Of a stretch of 64,000 bases of DNA, positions 24,514 through 33,840 are shown piece by piece (positions within the stretch are counted from its first letter, which is position 1; each line of letters opens with the position of its first letter). The position numbers and the translations under genes were made by a program. The notes beneath the pieces are model-generated. The model saw only the letters and a list, made by a program, of their open reading frames with translations. It was not told where the DNA came from and ran no database searches. The stretch spans positions 113,010-177,009 of the forward strand of contig WRGY01000127.1 of NCBI GenBank assembly GCA_009786925.1. The letters run 5' to 3'. The stretch is from Defluviitaleaceae bacterium. GTDB lineage: Bacteria > Bacillota > Clostridia > Lachnospirales > WQUN01.

Positions 24514-25049
24514 AAAAGGGAACGTGTTTTATAAGTATACTGTACCGCAGAATATATACTAATCGCTACTGTTGCAATGGTTAACGCAATCTCCAGAGGT
24601 GCGATTTGCAAAATCGTGAATGGAAACGGCAACAGGAGATATATGATTAATGCGATTTGCATACCTGTTTTCCACTTTGCACTACTACTCGCCGCCAAAA
24701 CGATGTTTTGCTCCAACGCAAGCTGTCGCAGACCTGAGATGTAAAACTCGCGACTTATCAATATTATCGTCACCCAAGCGTGCATACTGCCCGTATAAGT
24801 AAATGCAATAAATGCAGCACATACCAGCATTTTGTCGGCCAGTGGGTCCATGAGCTTGCCGAAGTTTGTCACCTGCCCCAGCTTGCGTGCCAAATATCCG
24901 TCTACAGCGTCAGTAATCGCCGCGACCACAAATAAAACCAACACGACCCACTCGTTAGCAATCTCCGGGAAAGGCTTGACAAGGTATATAACGAGAAATG
25001 CAGGAATAAGGAAAACCCGCAACAATGTTATTTTATTCGGTAAGTTCAT
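24498..25049 (-). CDS. pgsA: CDP-diacylglycerol-glycerol-3-phosphate 3-phosphatidyltransferase PgsA (183 aa)
   Basis: Membrane enzyme of phosphatidylglycerol synthesis. The CDP-alcohol phosphotransferase motif DAVDGYLARKLGQVTNFGKLMDPLADK (D-x2-DG-x2-AR-x8-G-x3-D-x3-D) is complete, flanked by about five membrane helices. ATG 25049 has TTGGAG 6 nt upstream, inside the rimO 3' end; an ATG at 25061 is weaker. Last gene of the ftsK-folD-rimO-pgsA operon. Confidence 0.95.
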   Translation of the reverse strand: MNLPNKITLLRVFLIPAFLVIYLVKPFPEIANEWVVLVLFVVAAITDAVDGYLARKLGQVTNFGKLMDPLADKMLVCAAFIAFTYTGSMHAWVTIILISREFYISGLRQLALEQNIVLAASSSAKWKTGMQIALIIYLLLPFPFTILQIAPLEIALTIATVAISIYSAVQYTYKTRSLFHTNS

Positions 25050-26355
25050 ACAATTCTCCAATAAGGTCGTAGTCTAGTGTACTCGTAATTTTGACATTAC
25101 ATATATCACCGAGTTTTAGCTTTTTGTCCGTTGCGATTGTGACGACTGCATCTACTTCATAAGCGTCATGCTGTGTACGTGCTGTATATTCTCCGTTTTC
25201 GTAAGAATCGACCATAACAGGGATGGTTTTTCCTACATGTTTTTGTTGGTTTTCGAAATGGATTTCTTGTTGGAGTTGCATGAGCTTTTTTAGGCGATTT
25301 TGTTTTGTGGCGGGTGGCACCTGATTTGGCATGGTTGCGGCAGTTGTGCCTTCTTCGCGAGAATAAGGAAACACTCCCAGCCGCTCAAACTTTGTCTCTT
25401 TGACAAAATCATATAGATTTTTGAAATCATCTTTTGTTTCGCCCGGGAAGCCAACAATAAATGTTGTGCGTATGGCGATGTCGGGTATCCGCTCACGCAG
25501 TACGCGAATGAGTTGCATAAGTTCCCATCTTCCACCTTTGCGACCCATACGCGAGAGTACGGAATCCTCGCTATGCTGTAGAGGCATGTCGATGTATTTA
25601 CATATCTGCGGCGTTTCGGCTATGGTGGTGATGAGTGTGGGGGTGATATGCTCGGGATAGGCGTACATCAGACGTATCCACTGCGCACCACTCTCCGCCG
25701 CAATTTTTTTGAGAAGCGCCGGAAGCTTTACCGCTCCGTATATATCTATGCCATACAACGCCGTATCCTGCGCTACAAGCACAAGCTCCTTCGTACCATA
25801 CTCTACGAGCAGGCGGCACTCGTCTAAAATTTCTTCCATCGGGCGGCTCTTGTAGGGGCCTCGTATTGCGGGAATGGTGCAGTAGGTACAGCAGTTGTCA
25901 CAGCCCTCGGAGATTTTTATATATGCTATATGAGAAGCCTCAGCGTCTTTCCTTGCTTGTATACGAGCATTTGTATTATCTGCTGCGAGCGACATACCTT
26001 TGGCTTTGCCGATATACTTTGCGACTATGTCCGCGATTTTTTCATATTCGCCCACACCCACAAAAGCATCGGCCTCGGGGATGGTCTCCTTGATTTCGCC
26101 CTTATATCGCTCTGCCATACAACCCACGATAATAAGTGCGCGGCATCGACCTTTTTTATACTCGGCCAATTCAAAAATAGTGTCGAGGCTTTCCTTCACC
26201 GCATCACTAATAAATCCGCAGGTGTTTATGATTATTGCCTCGGCCTCGGCAGGATTATTCACTACATCATAACCTGCCACACATAATGTGCCGACCATGA
26301 CTTCGCCATCTACACGGTTTTTGTCACATCCAAGTGACATCAAATATACATTCAC
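25033..26355 (-). CDS. rimO: Ribosomal protein S12 methylthiotransferase RimO (440 aa)
   Basis: Adds a methylthio group to Asp of S12. N-terminal UPF0004 domain (MNVYLMSLGCDKNRVDGEVMVG, with Cys residues for the second FeS cluster), radical-SAM cluster motif CDNCCTYC (~150), FIVGFPGETKDDF, and C-terminal TRAM domain (HVGKTIPVMVDSYENGEYTARTQHDA). The GTG start at 26355 overlaps the folD stop (GTGA); the 3' end overlaps pgsA. Confidence 0.96.
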   Translation of the reverse strand: MNVYLMSLGCDKNRVDGEVMVGTLCVAGYDVVNNPAEAEAIIINTCGFISDAVKESLDTIFELAEYKKGRCRALIIVGCMAERYKGEIKETIPEADAFVGVGEYEKIADIVAKYIGKAKGMSLAADNTNARIQARKDAEASHIAYIKISEGCDNCCTYCTIPAIRGPYKSRPMEEILDECRLLVEYGTKELVLVAQDTALYGIDIYGAVKLPALLKKIAAESGAQWIRLMYAYPEHITPTLITTIAETPQICKYIDMPLQHSEDSVLSRMGRKGGRWELMQLIRVLRERIPDIAIRTTFIVGFPGETKDDFKNLYDFVKETKFERLGVFPYSREEGTTAATMPNQVPPATKQNRLKKLMQLQQEIHFENQQKHVGKTIPVMVDSYENGEYTARTQHDAYEVDAVVTIATDKKLKLGDICNVKITSTLDYDLIGELYELTE

Positions 26356-27173
26356 GATTGCAACGCCTTTGCCTTTAAACAGTTTTCCATCAGTGTGGCG
26401 ACGGTCATCGGCCCCACTCCACCGGGTACGGGGGTCATGTACAAAGCTTTAACCAAAACGACAAAGTCCACATCGCCACATACCTTGCCGCCTTGGCGGT
26501 TTACGCCTACATCTATGACAACCGCGTTTTCTTTTACCATATCAGCGGTAATCAGCTTTGGAATACCTACCGCCGCCACCAATATATCCGCACGTAGGCA
26601 TTCTTCGGCGAGGTTTTTTGTACGGCTGTGACATATGGTTACGGTTGCATTTTCTGCCAAAAGCATCAGCGCGAGTGGCTTGCCCACGATGTCGCTCCTG
26701 CCAACTACCACTGCGTGTTTGCCCGCTATTTCTATGCCTTCACGCTTCAACAAGGTGATACATCCCGCCGGAGTGCAGGGCAAGAGACTTCCCTGTCCCG
26801 ACATTGCCAGCCCGACATTGTATGGGTGCAGACAGTCCACATCTTTTTTAGGGTTTAGCCTTGTTAGTATTTCATTCTTGTTTAAATGCGCGGGGAAGGG
26901 CTGTTGCACCAAAATCCCCGTAATTTTATCATCATTGTTTAGCTTATCAATCAATGCGTTTACTTCGGATTGGGCAGCCGTTTCGGGTAGCTTAAATAAT
27001 TCAAAATCAAAGCCGACCTCTTCACAGGCCTTTTTCTTCATATTAATGTACACTATGGAAGCGGGGTCGTCGCCTACCAAAATCACTGCCAGCTTACAGT
27101 CCTTGCCTTGGGCCTTTACCTCGGCGCGTATGGTTGCCGCATGTTTTTTGCCGTCTATTATTTTACCTGCCAT
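26352..27173 (-). CDS. folD: Bifunctional methylenetetrahydrofolate dehydrogenase/cyclohydrolase FolD (273 aa)
   Basis: Interconverts methylene- and formyl-tetrahydrofolate with NADP. Shows YINMKKKACEEVGF (catalytic Lys), GILVQQPFPAHLN, VVVGRSDIVGKPLALMLL and the C-terminal TPVPGGVGPMTVATLMEN. Length is slightly short of the usual 280-290 but intact. The start overlaps the ftsK end by 11 bp. Confidence 0.96.
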   Translation of the reverse strand: MAGKIIDGKKHAATIRAEVKAQGKDCKLAVILVGDDPASIVYINMKKKACEEVGFDFELFKLPETAAQSEVNALIDKLNNDDKITGILVQQPFPAHLNKNEILTRLNPKKDVDCLHPYNVGLAMSGQGSLLPCTPAGCITLLKREGIEIAGKHAVVVGRSDIVGKPLALMLLAENATVTICHSRTKNLAEECLRADILVAAVGIPKLITADMVKENAVVIDVGVNRQGGKVCGDVDFVVLVKALYMTPVPGGVGPMTVATLMENCLKAKALQS

Positions 27174-29715
27174 AGAGTTCTCGGTACTCCTCTCGGGTGA
27201 TTGTCACTTTCCTGGGCTTTACACCATCCTCGGGGCCCACGATGCCGCGTGCTTGCAGGTCATCCATGAGGCGCGAGGCTCGGTTATAACCTATCCTAAA
27301 CTGTCGCTGTAACATGCTCGTAGAACCCTTACCCTTTGCCAACAAAAACTCCACCGCGTCGTGGAAAAACTCATCTACTTCGCCTTCGGGTACAACCTTG
27401 CCGGGCATGGTTATACGTTGTATATCCTCCGGGGATTGTTCGACTTCGGGTGCTTGCGCTTTTAAGAAGTTAACCAACCCCTCGACCTCTCCGTCAGAAA
27501 TAAATCCACCCTGTACACGTATGGGTTTATTTTGCCCCATAGGAAGAAAGAGCATATCTCCCTTACCGAGCAGTTTCTCCGCGCCATACATATCCAAAAC
27601 CGTGCGGCTGTCGGTACCGCTACTCACAGCAAACGCCAAACGCGAGGGTATATTTGCCTTAATCAGCCCTGTGATAACATCCACAGAGGGTCTCTGCGTC
27701 GCTACCACCAAGTGTATACCTGCGGCTCGGGCTTTTTGTGCAAGTCGGCAGATGGACTCCTCTACCTCACCTTTACATGTCATCATCAAATCGGCAAGCT
27801 CGTCAATAATGATTACGATGAGTGGGAGTTCGTTGTCTCCGTTATTTTTTGCGTATTTATTATATCCTTTTAAATCGCGGCAACCTGTCTCCGCAAACAT
27901 ATTATATCTTGTTTCCATCTCTGCAACTGCCCAGCTAAGTGCGCCCGAAGCCTTTTTTGGGTCGGTGACAACAGGAATCAGCAAATGCGGAATGCCATTG
28001 TAAACACTAAGCTCCACTACCTTAGGGTCAATCATCAAAAGTTTAACCTCATCTGGCCGCGACTTATACAACAGGCTGGTGATGAGGGTGTTTATACAGA
28101 CACTTTTTCCGCTACCCGTAGCACCTGCAATCAGCAGATGCGGCATACGTGCGATGTCGGTGATGATGGGGCTGCCCGCAATATCCTTGCCTACGGCAAA
28201 TGAAAGCTTTGACGGAAAATTAACAAATCTCTCATCCTCCAAAATTTCGCGCAAGAAAACGCCCTGCGCCTCCTTATTTGGAATTTCTATACCCACAGCA
28301 GACTTGCCCGGAACAGGAGCCTCAATCCTAAGACCTTGTGCCGCCAGACTAAGTGCCAAATCATTGCTCAAATTAGCAATGGAGCTGACCTTAACCCCCG
28401 GCCCCGGTGCAAGGTCATATCGTGTAACCGTAGGTCCCACACTTACCTCAACGACCTTTGCTTCGATTCTAAAGCTCCTAAGTGTTTCTTCTAAAATCCT
28501 GGAGTTTTCCAAAACCTGTGTCCTTGACTCCGCGCTGATAGAAGGACGCTCGTTCTTGGAGAGCAGACTAAGCGAGGGCAGTTGATAATCCTCGTAGGTA
28601 TGCTGTTTTGCAATCGGAGTCGACGGCGCAGTCGCACGCCCCGCCTGTGCATACTCGTCATAATCCAACATATCATCATCGTCATCTGCAAAAAGCGGAG
28701 GCACAGGCTCTTCTTCCCCTACCCCATCAATCAAGCCCTTTACAATAGGGCCTTCGCTAACAGGTAAAACTTCAAACTCATCTGCCAGCTCGTCCGACAG
28801 GTCATCCGGCGACTCATCATCCGACTCGTACATTGGCTCGTCCGGCAGCTCATCCAATGGCTCCTCTTCTACATATGAATCAAAAGAGTCGCCGACAATA
28901 GTAGCAGGGAAAGAAATCACCGCCGACCGTTTATTCAGGTCATCGGCGATGACAGGCTTACGCTCTGCAAAAAGCGGATTTGGCTGCTTTCTTTTTTCTA
29001 ATTCTTCGTTTATGAGCATGATTTTTCCGGGCGATTCCGGCTCATATGATTGTTCCAAGTCTATGATATTGCTTTTTTTATCTTTTTTGCGAGGTGGTCT
29101 CACAGGGATGATATTGTCAGGCACGTCATCATCTTCTTCTTCGTAATAATGCCGAGACTCCTCATAGTAGTCACGCGCTTTGCCCACACCGTTTCCTAAA
29201 AAATTGACAAAGGAGCGTCCCGTGATTAATATGACCAAAATCACGATTGCTACGATAATTGCAATCGGCGCGCCCACACCCAACAACGCACTGAGAGAGC
29301 CTCCTATGAGCATACCAAAAATGCCTCCGCCAGATTCCAATCCCGCCCTGTATACTTCAAAGAAAATAAAGTCATCCGTTTCGCGATTAAAAACAAAAAT
29401 ATGTAAAAGGGATAAAATAAGCCAAAACGTGGCAATGATTTTGACAACAGGCAATACGACCTCGCGTGCAATAAGCCTGCAAACCGCAACCGCCAAGATG
29501 CCGACAGGCAAAACAAAAGCTCCATAGCCAAAAAAGCCAAACAAAAATCCACGAAAAAAGTTACCAATCCCGCCCATATTGTCCGGCAAAAGCACAGCAA
29601 GTAATAGCAAAAAGCCGGCCGCCGAAAGCGAAAGATATTTAACTTCGTTGTGGATAAGCGTTTCTTTTTTAGACCCGGGAGCAGACTTAGGAGGGGTAGA
29701 GACTTTGCGAGGCAT
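27163..29715 (-). CDS. ftsK: FtsK/SpoIIIE DNA translocase (850 aa)
   Basis: Pumps chromosomal DNA through the division or sporulation septum. Four N-terminal membrane helices (~30-165), an acidic linker (~180-350, Asp/Glu/Pro-rich), alpha/beta motor (~370-760) with Walker A GATGSGKSVCINTL and Walker B VIIIDELADLMM, and a C-terminal gamma winged helix (TSMLQRQFRIGYNRASRLMDDLQARGIVGPEDG) that reads polarity sequences. ATG 29715 has AAGGTG upstream; a GTG at 29727 is possible. Heads the operon. Confidence 0.95.
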   Translation of the reverse strand: MPRKVSTPPKSAPGSKKETLIHNEVKYLSLSAAGFLLLLAVLLPDNMGGIGNFFRGFLFGFFGYGAFVLPVGILAVAVCRLIAREVVLPVVKIIATFWLILSLLHIFVFNRETDDFIFFEVYRAGLESGGGIFGMLIGGSLSALLGVGAPIAIIVAIVILVILITGRSFVNFLGNGVGKARDYYEESRHYYEEEDDDVPDNIIPVRPPRKKDKKSNIIDLEQSYEPESPGKIMLINEELEKRKQPNPLFAERKPVIADDLNKRSAVISFPATIVGDSFDSYVEEEPLDELPDEPMYESDDESPDDLSDELADEFEVLPVSEGPIVKGLIDGVGEEEPVPPLFADDDDDMLDYDEYAQAGRATAPSTPIAKQHTYEDYQLPSLSLLSKNERPSISAESRTQVLENSRILEETLRSFRIEAKVVEVSVGPTVTRYDLAPGPGVKVSSIANLSNDLALSLAAQGLRIEAPVPGKSAVGIEIPNKEAQGVFLREILEDERFVNFPSKLSFAVGKDIAGSPIITDIARMPHLLIAGATGSGKSVCINTLITSLLYKSRPDEVKLLMIDPKVVELSVYNGIPHLLIPVVTDPKKASGALSWAVAEMETRYNMFAETGCRDLKGYNKYAKNNGDNELPLIVIIIDELADLMMTCKGEVEESICRLAQKARAAGIHLVVATQRPSVDVITGLIKANIPSRLAFAVSSGTDSRTVLDMYGAEKLLGKGDMLFLPMGQNKPIRVQGGFISDGEVEGLVNFLKAQAPEVEQSPEDIQRITMPGKVVPEGEVDEFFHDAVEFLLAKGKGSTSMLQRQFRIGYNRASRLMDDLQARGIVGPEDGVKPRKVTITREEYRELYGR

Positions 29716-29921
29716 CAAAGAACACACCTTTTTATGAAGGCAACCAGTAGGCTACCTAAAAAATGACCAAGCTTGCGAGATTATAGCATTAATAGGAAAG
29801 TATTACAAGAAAGAGGCAACTTCGCACTTTTTGTCGCATTGTGTTTATGCTCGCAGTTGCTTCCGTGAGGTTAAGAATGTTTAGTAAAATAAAAAAAATA
29901 TGACTAGGGGGATAATCTAAA

Positions 29922-30341
29922 ATGAACAGAGCATTAACAAGAAAAAACAAAGACCGTTTGGACCGTACCATAGGCCAAAACATCAGAGCCGAACGTGAAA
30001 TGAGAAAGATGTCTCGCGAAGAACTAGCCGAAGCACTGGATTTGACCGTATCACACATGGGCCTGATGGAGCGTGGCGAGCGTGGAGCTACTGCTTTAAC
30101 GCTGGAAAAACTTGCATATGTATTCGACTTAAAAATCGACTCTCTTTTTGCGGAGCCTGACAAAAAATCATTATCCGTTAAAGAAGGCGGAGACGAAGCC
30201 CTTGCAAACCGCAAAAAAATCGCTAGCCTTCTGACTCGTCTAAACGAAAAAGAAACAGAATTTGTAGTGCATGTGATAAGCGGAATGATAAGTCTCCATC
30301 TCACACGCGACCTAAGCACTCACGAAGGCTACAAAAAATAA
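29922..30341 (+). CDS. XRE-family helix-turn-helix regulator (139 aa)
   Basis: HTH_3 domain at ~18-75 (IGQNIRAEREMRKMSREELAEALDLTVSHMGLMERGERGATALTLEKLAYVF). The C-terminal half (~85-139) is helical and of unknown role. GGGGG lies 12 nt before the ATG. It lies between ftsK (divergent) and the tRNA group; no target gene is evident. The stop is 3 bp before the -35 of the tRNA promoter. Confidence 0.85.
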   Translation: MNRALTRKNKDRLDRTIGQNIRAEREMRKMSREELAEALDLTVSHMGLMERGERGATALTLEKLAYVFDLKIDSLFAEPDKKSLSVKEGGDEALANRKKIASLLTRLNEKETEFVVHVISGMISLHLTRDLSTHEGYKK

Positions 30342-30344
30342 TAC

Positions 30345-30373
30345 TTGACGAAGATGTGTGCGTGGTTTATACT
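30345..30373 (+). promoter_or_regulatory. tRNA-Phe promoter
   Basis: TTGACG (30345-30350), 17-bp spacer, TATACT (30368-30373), 35 bp before the mature tRNA 5' end. Confidence 0.65.
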
Positions 30374-30408
30374 TGCTATCGCGTGTTTGGCTCCGCATAC
30401 ATCTTTAT

Positions 30409-30481
30409 GCCCAGTTAGCTCAGTTGGTAGAGCAGTGGACTGAAAATCCACGTGTCGTTGGTTCAATTCCGACACTGGGCA
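30409..30481 (+). tRNA. tRNA-Phe (anticodon GAA)
   Basis: Full cloverleaf: acceptor GCCCAGT/ACTGGGC, D arm GCTC/GAGC, anticodon loop CTGAAAA with GAA, T arm GTTGG TTCAATT CCGAC. 73 nt to the discriminator A; CCA is not encoded. Confidence 0.95.
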
Positions 30482-30495
30482 TTGCGCTCGTTTTT

Positions 30496-30566
30496 GCGGG
30501 TGTAGTTCAATGGTAGAACACTAGCCTTCCAAGCTAGATACGCGGGTTCGATTCCCGCTACCCGCT
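30496..30566 (+). tRNA. tRNA-Gly (anticodon TCC)
   Basis: Acceptor GCGGGTG/TACCCGC (with a G-T pair), anticodon stem CTAGC/GCTAG with loop CTTCCAA (TCC), T arm GCGGG TTCGATT CCCGC. 71 nt; no encoded CCA. It follows tRNA-Phe by 14 bp and is probably co-transcribed. Confidence 0.95.
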
Positions 30567-30597
30567 TTTGCAGACCTATACACAAAATGGATTACAT

Positions 30598-30626
30598 TAG
30601 ACAAATAGATTTTGTTATGATATAAT
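30598..30626 (+). promoter_or_regulatory. tRNA-Gly(GCC) promoter
   Basis: TAGACA (30598-30603), 17-bp spacer, TATAAT (30621-30626), 9 bp before the tRNA 5' end. Confidence 0.6.
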
Positions 30627-30635
30627 CCCAGACAT

Positions 30636-30707
30636 GCGCGAATGGCTCAGTGGTAGAGCATCGCCTTGCCAAGGCGAGGGTCGTCAGTTCGAATCTGATT
30701 TCGCGCT
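30636..30707 (+). tRNA. tRNA-Gly (anticodon GCC), integration target
   Basis: Acceptor GCGCGAA/TTCGCGC, D arm GCTC/GAGC, anticodon stem TCGCC/GGCGA with loop TTGCCAA (GCC), T arm GTCAG TTCGAAT CTGAT. 72 nt, no CCA. Its 3' 48 bases recur at 33891, marking it as the attachment site of the following island. Confidence 0.95.
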
Positions 30708-30708
30708 T
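30660..30708 (+). repeat. attL-like direct repeat (tRNA-Gly 3' part)
   Basis: 49 bp from the anticodon stem to two bases past the acceptor stem, inside the intact tRNA gene. It differs from the 33891 copy at two T-stem positions that pair with each other (T-A here, C-G there). Confidence 0.85.
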
Positions 30709-30717
30709 CCCGAAAAT

Positions 30718-30739
30718 CCCGCATAAATGCGGGTTTTTT
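30718..30739 (+). terminator. Terminator after tRNA-Gly(GCC)
   Basis: CCCGCA (30718-30723) pairs with TGCGGG (30728-30733), followed by six T. Confidence 0.8.
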
Positions 30740-30813
30740 CATGTCTCTGCATTTTCTAGTTTGGAAAATTTTAGGCGACTTTTACCCTCTAAACTTGCCT
30801 AAAATTATCGGCG

Positions 30814-30835
30814 TTGCTGTCAAAATTGCTGTCAA
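30814..30835 (+). repeat. Two direct TTGCTGTCAA repeats at the left end of the island
   Basis: TTGCTGTCAAAA (30814-30825) directly followed by TTGCTGTCAA (30826-30835). A third copy lies at 33811-33821 near the right end in the same orientation. Candidate integrase arm sites; no experimental support here. Confidence 0.55.
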
Positions 30836-30877
30836 TTTTGACCCCGTGCAAATCCATTACATCCTATGTACATTGAA

Positions 30878-30908
30878 AGAAGCGGCTCGGGGGTCGCTTC
30901 TTTTTTTT
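30878..30908 (+). terminator. Terminator or attenuator ahead of the AlbA_2-BRCT gene
   Basis: AGAAGCG (30878-30884) pairs with CGCTTCT (30895-30901), followed by eight T. It lies about 100 bp before the start at 31012, so it ends upstream transcription or acts as a leader control. Confidence 0.65.
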
Positions 30909-31011
30909 GTCCATGAACATATCTCCATTTTTGCCACAAATGCCATTTGTTCCGTTGACAGCGTGGAGAGTTTATGATTTTATTATAGAAAATGCTATGG
31001 GGATGGTTTCT

Positions 31012-32775
31012 ATGACTGAAATGCAAACATTCGAACGCAAGCGCGAATACAATCAAAAAGCCCAAAACACCATGCTTGCATTTTTGAACACCGATGGCGG
31101 TACGCTTTACATTGGAATTTCCGATGACGGTTCTGTCTATGGCGTTGAGGGAAATATTGATGAAATAGCGCGAAGCATCACCAACAGCTTTCGTGATTCT
31201 GTCACACCCGACCCTTCCGGATATTTTAAGGTTGACCACGAAACACGTGAAGGCAGAGATATTATCGTTATCACTATGGAGCGGGGTTCTTCCATTCCTT
31301 ATTGCTATGCATCTGATGGTCTTACACCCAAGGGCGTATATGTGCGTGTAGGAAGCAATACCGTAATGGCGACCCATGAACATATCCGCCAAATGATTAA
31401 GGACAGCGGCACAGGGCAGTTTTTGACAGAATTATCCGTTGAGCAAAACCTCACCTTTGAATATGCCGACAAGGTGTTTGCAGAAAAGGACGTTTATTTC
31501 GGGGAAACACAAAAACAATCACTTGGGCTAATCCGTGCCGATGGACGCTATGCAAACCTCGCCCTTATCCTCTCCGACCAATGCCCATACACCACAAAGG
31601 CTGCAATTTTCGAAGGGCAGACCAAGGCGAAATTCAAAGACCGCAAAGAATTTACAGGTTCGATTTTCAAGCAAATTGAAGAAGTCCACTCGTATCTTCA
31701 TGTATATAACCGTACCAGAGGTACATTTGATGGCGTTTACAGAGTAGACCACCCCGATTATCCCGATATTGCCATTCGGGAGTCTCTTATCAATTCGTAT
31801 ATTCACCGCGACTACTATATAGAAGGAAGCGTCCTTGTGAGTTTGTTTGATGACCGCCTTGAATTTATGTCGGTGGGCGGGGTTATGCCCGGCGTTACTC
31901 ACGACCTTATGCGCTTGGGTGTTTCAGTTACGCGAAACGAGAAGCTGGCGCAGGTTTTTTATCGGTTGAAAATTATTGAAGCATTCGGTACGGGAATACC
32001 GCGCATTTTTGAGTCGTATGAAAAATGCTCAGTTGTCCCGGAAATTCCCGTAATTGACGGCGGTTTTCTTATCCGCATTCCCAATATAAACCACGCTATG
32101 CCAAAGGACGCAGTGAACGGCAAGATTGCGAATGGTTCAAGTGAACAGCAGTTACTAGACACGTTTTCCGGCGTAAATTTCAGCAAAGAAGATGCCGCAA
32201 AGATTCTTGGGTTAAGCGTGAGTGGTGCGTATAAATTGTTGCAACGAATGGTAGGAAACGGTTTGCTTGCCACACGAAAAGAGGGCAAGAAATGGACGTA
32301 CAGCGATATGCAAAACCAAGCAGACTACGCCATCGTAGAAAGTGAGTATCTTGCAGGAAAATTCGTAGCCTTCGTTGGAATGTTTAGCGGCGGAGCGACA
32401 AAACTGAAAGACCTTGTTTATGCAGCGGGCGGCGCACCAACGGACACCATTCCGGCGTTTACGAATTACATCGTAATCGGAGAGCGCGGTCAAGAATCGC
32501 AAGCTTACAAAAACGCAAAACAAATGATTGATTCCGGGGGACATATCGAATTGACCGAAAGTGAACTTCGCAGTATCTGTGCAGGAGAAATACCCGCGCC
32601 TGCGGAGAAGCCAATTCGGAGCGATAATCAGATGCTTTCCTATGCACTGCCGGAATATGAACGCGAGCGAAAAGAACGTCAAGCGGATGTTTTCCATGCC
32701 AAACGCGCCGCATTTGTGCAAAAGTACGGTGTACTTCAACCTGATGGAAGCAGAGATAAAAAATATTGGGGCTAA
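31012..32775 (+). CDS. AlbA_2 / RecG-like ATPase-fold / winged-helix / BRCT fusion protein (587 aa)
   Basis: Residues ~1-115 are a Schlafen-AlbA_2 domain (FERKREYNQKAQNTMLAFLNTDGGTLYIGISDDG, PKGVYVRVGSNTVMA). Residues ~240-360 match the HATPase_c_4 region of AlbA_2 'ATP-dependent DNA helicase RecG-related' proteins (AIRESLINSYIHRDYYIEG, FGTGIPRIFESYEKC). Residues ~375-435 are a winged helix (SKEDAAKILGLSVSGAYKLLQRM). Residues ~450-530 resemble a BRCT domain (GKFVAFVGMFSGGATKLKDLVYAAGG ... YIVIGERGQESQAYKNAKQM). The BRCT addition is unusual. ATG 31012 has GGGG 9 nt upstream and fits the family start; in-frame starts extend to 30907. Function is unproven; relatives act as regulators or in phage defence. 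Confidence 0.82.
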   Translation: MTEMQTFERKREYNQKAQNTMLAFLNTDGGTLYIGISDDGSVYGVEGNIDEIARSITNSFRDSVTPDPSGYFKVDHETREGRDIIVITMERGSSIPYCYASDGLTPKGVYVRVGSNTVMATHEHIRQMIKDSGTGQFLTELSVEQNLTFEYADKVFAEKDVYFGETQKQSLGLIRADGRYANLALILSDQCPYTTKAAIFEGQTKAKFKDRKEFTGSIFKQIEEVHSYLHVYNRTRGTFDGVYRVDHPDYPDIAIRESLINSYIHRDYYIEGSVLVSLFDDRLEFMSVGGVMPGVTHDLMRLGVSVTRNEKLAQVFYRLKIIEAFGTGIPRIFESYEKCSVVPEIPVIDGGFLIRIPNINHAMPKDAVNGKIANGSSEQQLLDTFSGVNFSKEDAAKILGLSVSGAYKLLQRMVGNGLLATRKEGKKWTYSDMQNQADYAIVESEYLAGKFVAFVGMFSGGATKLKDLVYAAGGAPTDTIPAFTNYIVIGERGQESQAYKNAKQMIDSGGHIELTESELRSICAGEIPAPAEKPIRSDNQMLSYALPEYERERKERQADVFHAKRAAFVQKYGVLQPDGSRDKKYWG

Positions 32776-32924
32776 CTTTCAAAGTTTGCATGACCACTTG
32801 CGTATCAATTCCCCAAAAAAATGAATTTGCATAATTCATATCCCTGTAATACGCATAATTACTCAAACACTTCCCTGCGAAACGGTATGTCGTGTAATAG
32901 AATTATGCAAAGGGGAGTTGAGCG

Positions 32925-33254
32925 ATGCTTCACGAGGAATTTTTTGCAAACCGCCTTGCGTCTTTGCGTATAAAGAAAGGCGTGTCCGCACGAGATATGA
33001 GCTTGTCCATCGGGCAGAGCGCGAATTATATAAACAAAATTGAAGGTAGGAAATCTTACCCATCTATGACGGTGTTTTTCCACATATGCGAATATTTAGG
33101 GATTACTCCCAAAACTTTTTTCGATGAAGATGTTCCCAATCCGGCAATTATAAACGAGCTGCAAGACCACTTTAATGGGTTGGATGCTGATTCTCAAAGC
33201 CTTTTCTTTGGGCTTGTACGAAAAATGTCTTTGATGTGCAAGACATGCAAGTGA
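32925..33254 (+). CDS. XRE-family helix-turn-helix regulator (109 aa)
   Basis: HTH_3 at ~9-67 (NRLASLRIKKGVSARDMSLSIGQSANYINKIEGRKSYPSMTVFFHICEYLGITPKTFF), then a short helical tail. AAGGGGAG precedes the ATG. It lies 149 bp after the AlbA_2-BRCT gene in the island and may control it; that is inferred only from position. Confidence 0.85.
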   Translation: MLHEEFFANRLASLRIKKGVSARDMSLSIGQSANYINKIEGRKSYPSMTVFFHICEYLGITPKTFFDEDVPNPAIINELQDHFNGLDADSQSLFFGLVRKMSLMCKTCK

Positions 33255-33364
33255 AAAAAATGTTATACTGTGTTGTTACTTTCAGCTCATTGGGTGTTGT
33301 GCAAATTGACTGCGCTTACTCATAAAAAAGGTCGAGCGATTTCTGTCGAAAAAGTGTTGACAGT

Positions 33365-33694
33365 TCAGGAGCCTTCATAGTGCTGAATCGGCAGGCCAAT
33401 AAGAAGCTCAACCTTGATTGGGTCATGCGGTGTTAGCTCTCTAACCATTTCTGCCTCTCCTACAAGCTCTTTTCCAATGGCGAACAACGTCAAAATAAAG
33501 TAATTTTCGTTTTCCGCCTTGTCCATATGCACCGGAAAATTCGTGTCAACTAAGGTGTACACCCTGTCTTGATATTTTAACACGTCGCCGCCTATTGTTG
33601 GCAGATATTCGCTTTCAACAAAACCTGCGGGGAACACCAAATGTTCGGTTTTTATTAACCGGTTTCCGTGGTCGATGGAGATAATTAGTTTCAT
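33365..33694 (-). pseudogene. ParM/StbA-like actin-family plasmid segregation protein, N-terminal fragment (109 aa)
   Basis: MKLIISIDHGNRLIKTEHLVFPAGF and the following YQDRVYTLVDTNFPVHMDKAENENYFILTLFAIGKEL resemble the first subdomain of ParM-like proteins in Firmicutes mobile elements. The frame stops at IGLPIQHYEGS, about a third of the normal length, so the rest is lost. ATG 33694 has AGGAGG upstream. Probably a relic of the element's plasmid or ICE ancestry. Confidence 0.65.
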
Positions 33695-33840
33695 TTCATT
33701 TCCTCCTGTATTTTCAGAATGGCTTTGCAGTTTTTGTCTAAAAAACGCAAGCCTTTGAATTGATTGACAGGTTAACGTCGTGTTGCTAAAATTCATTCAA
33801 TTGCCGTAAATTGCTGTCAAACTTCAAAAACTGAAAATGC

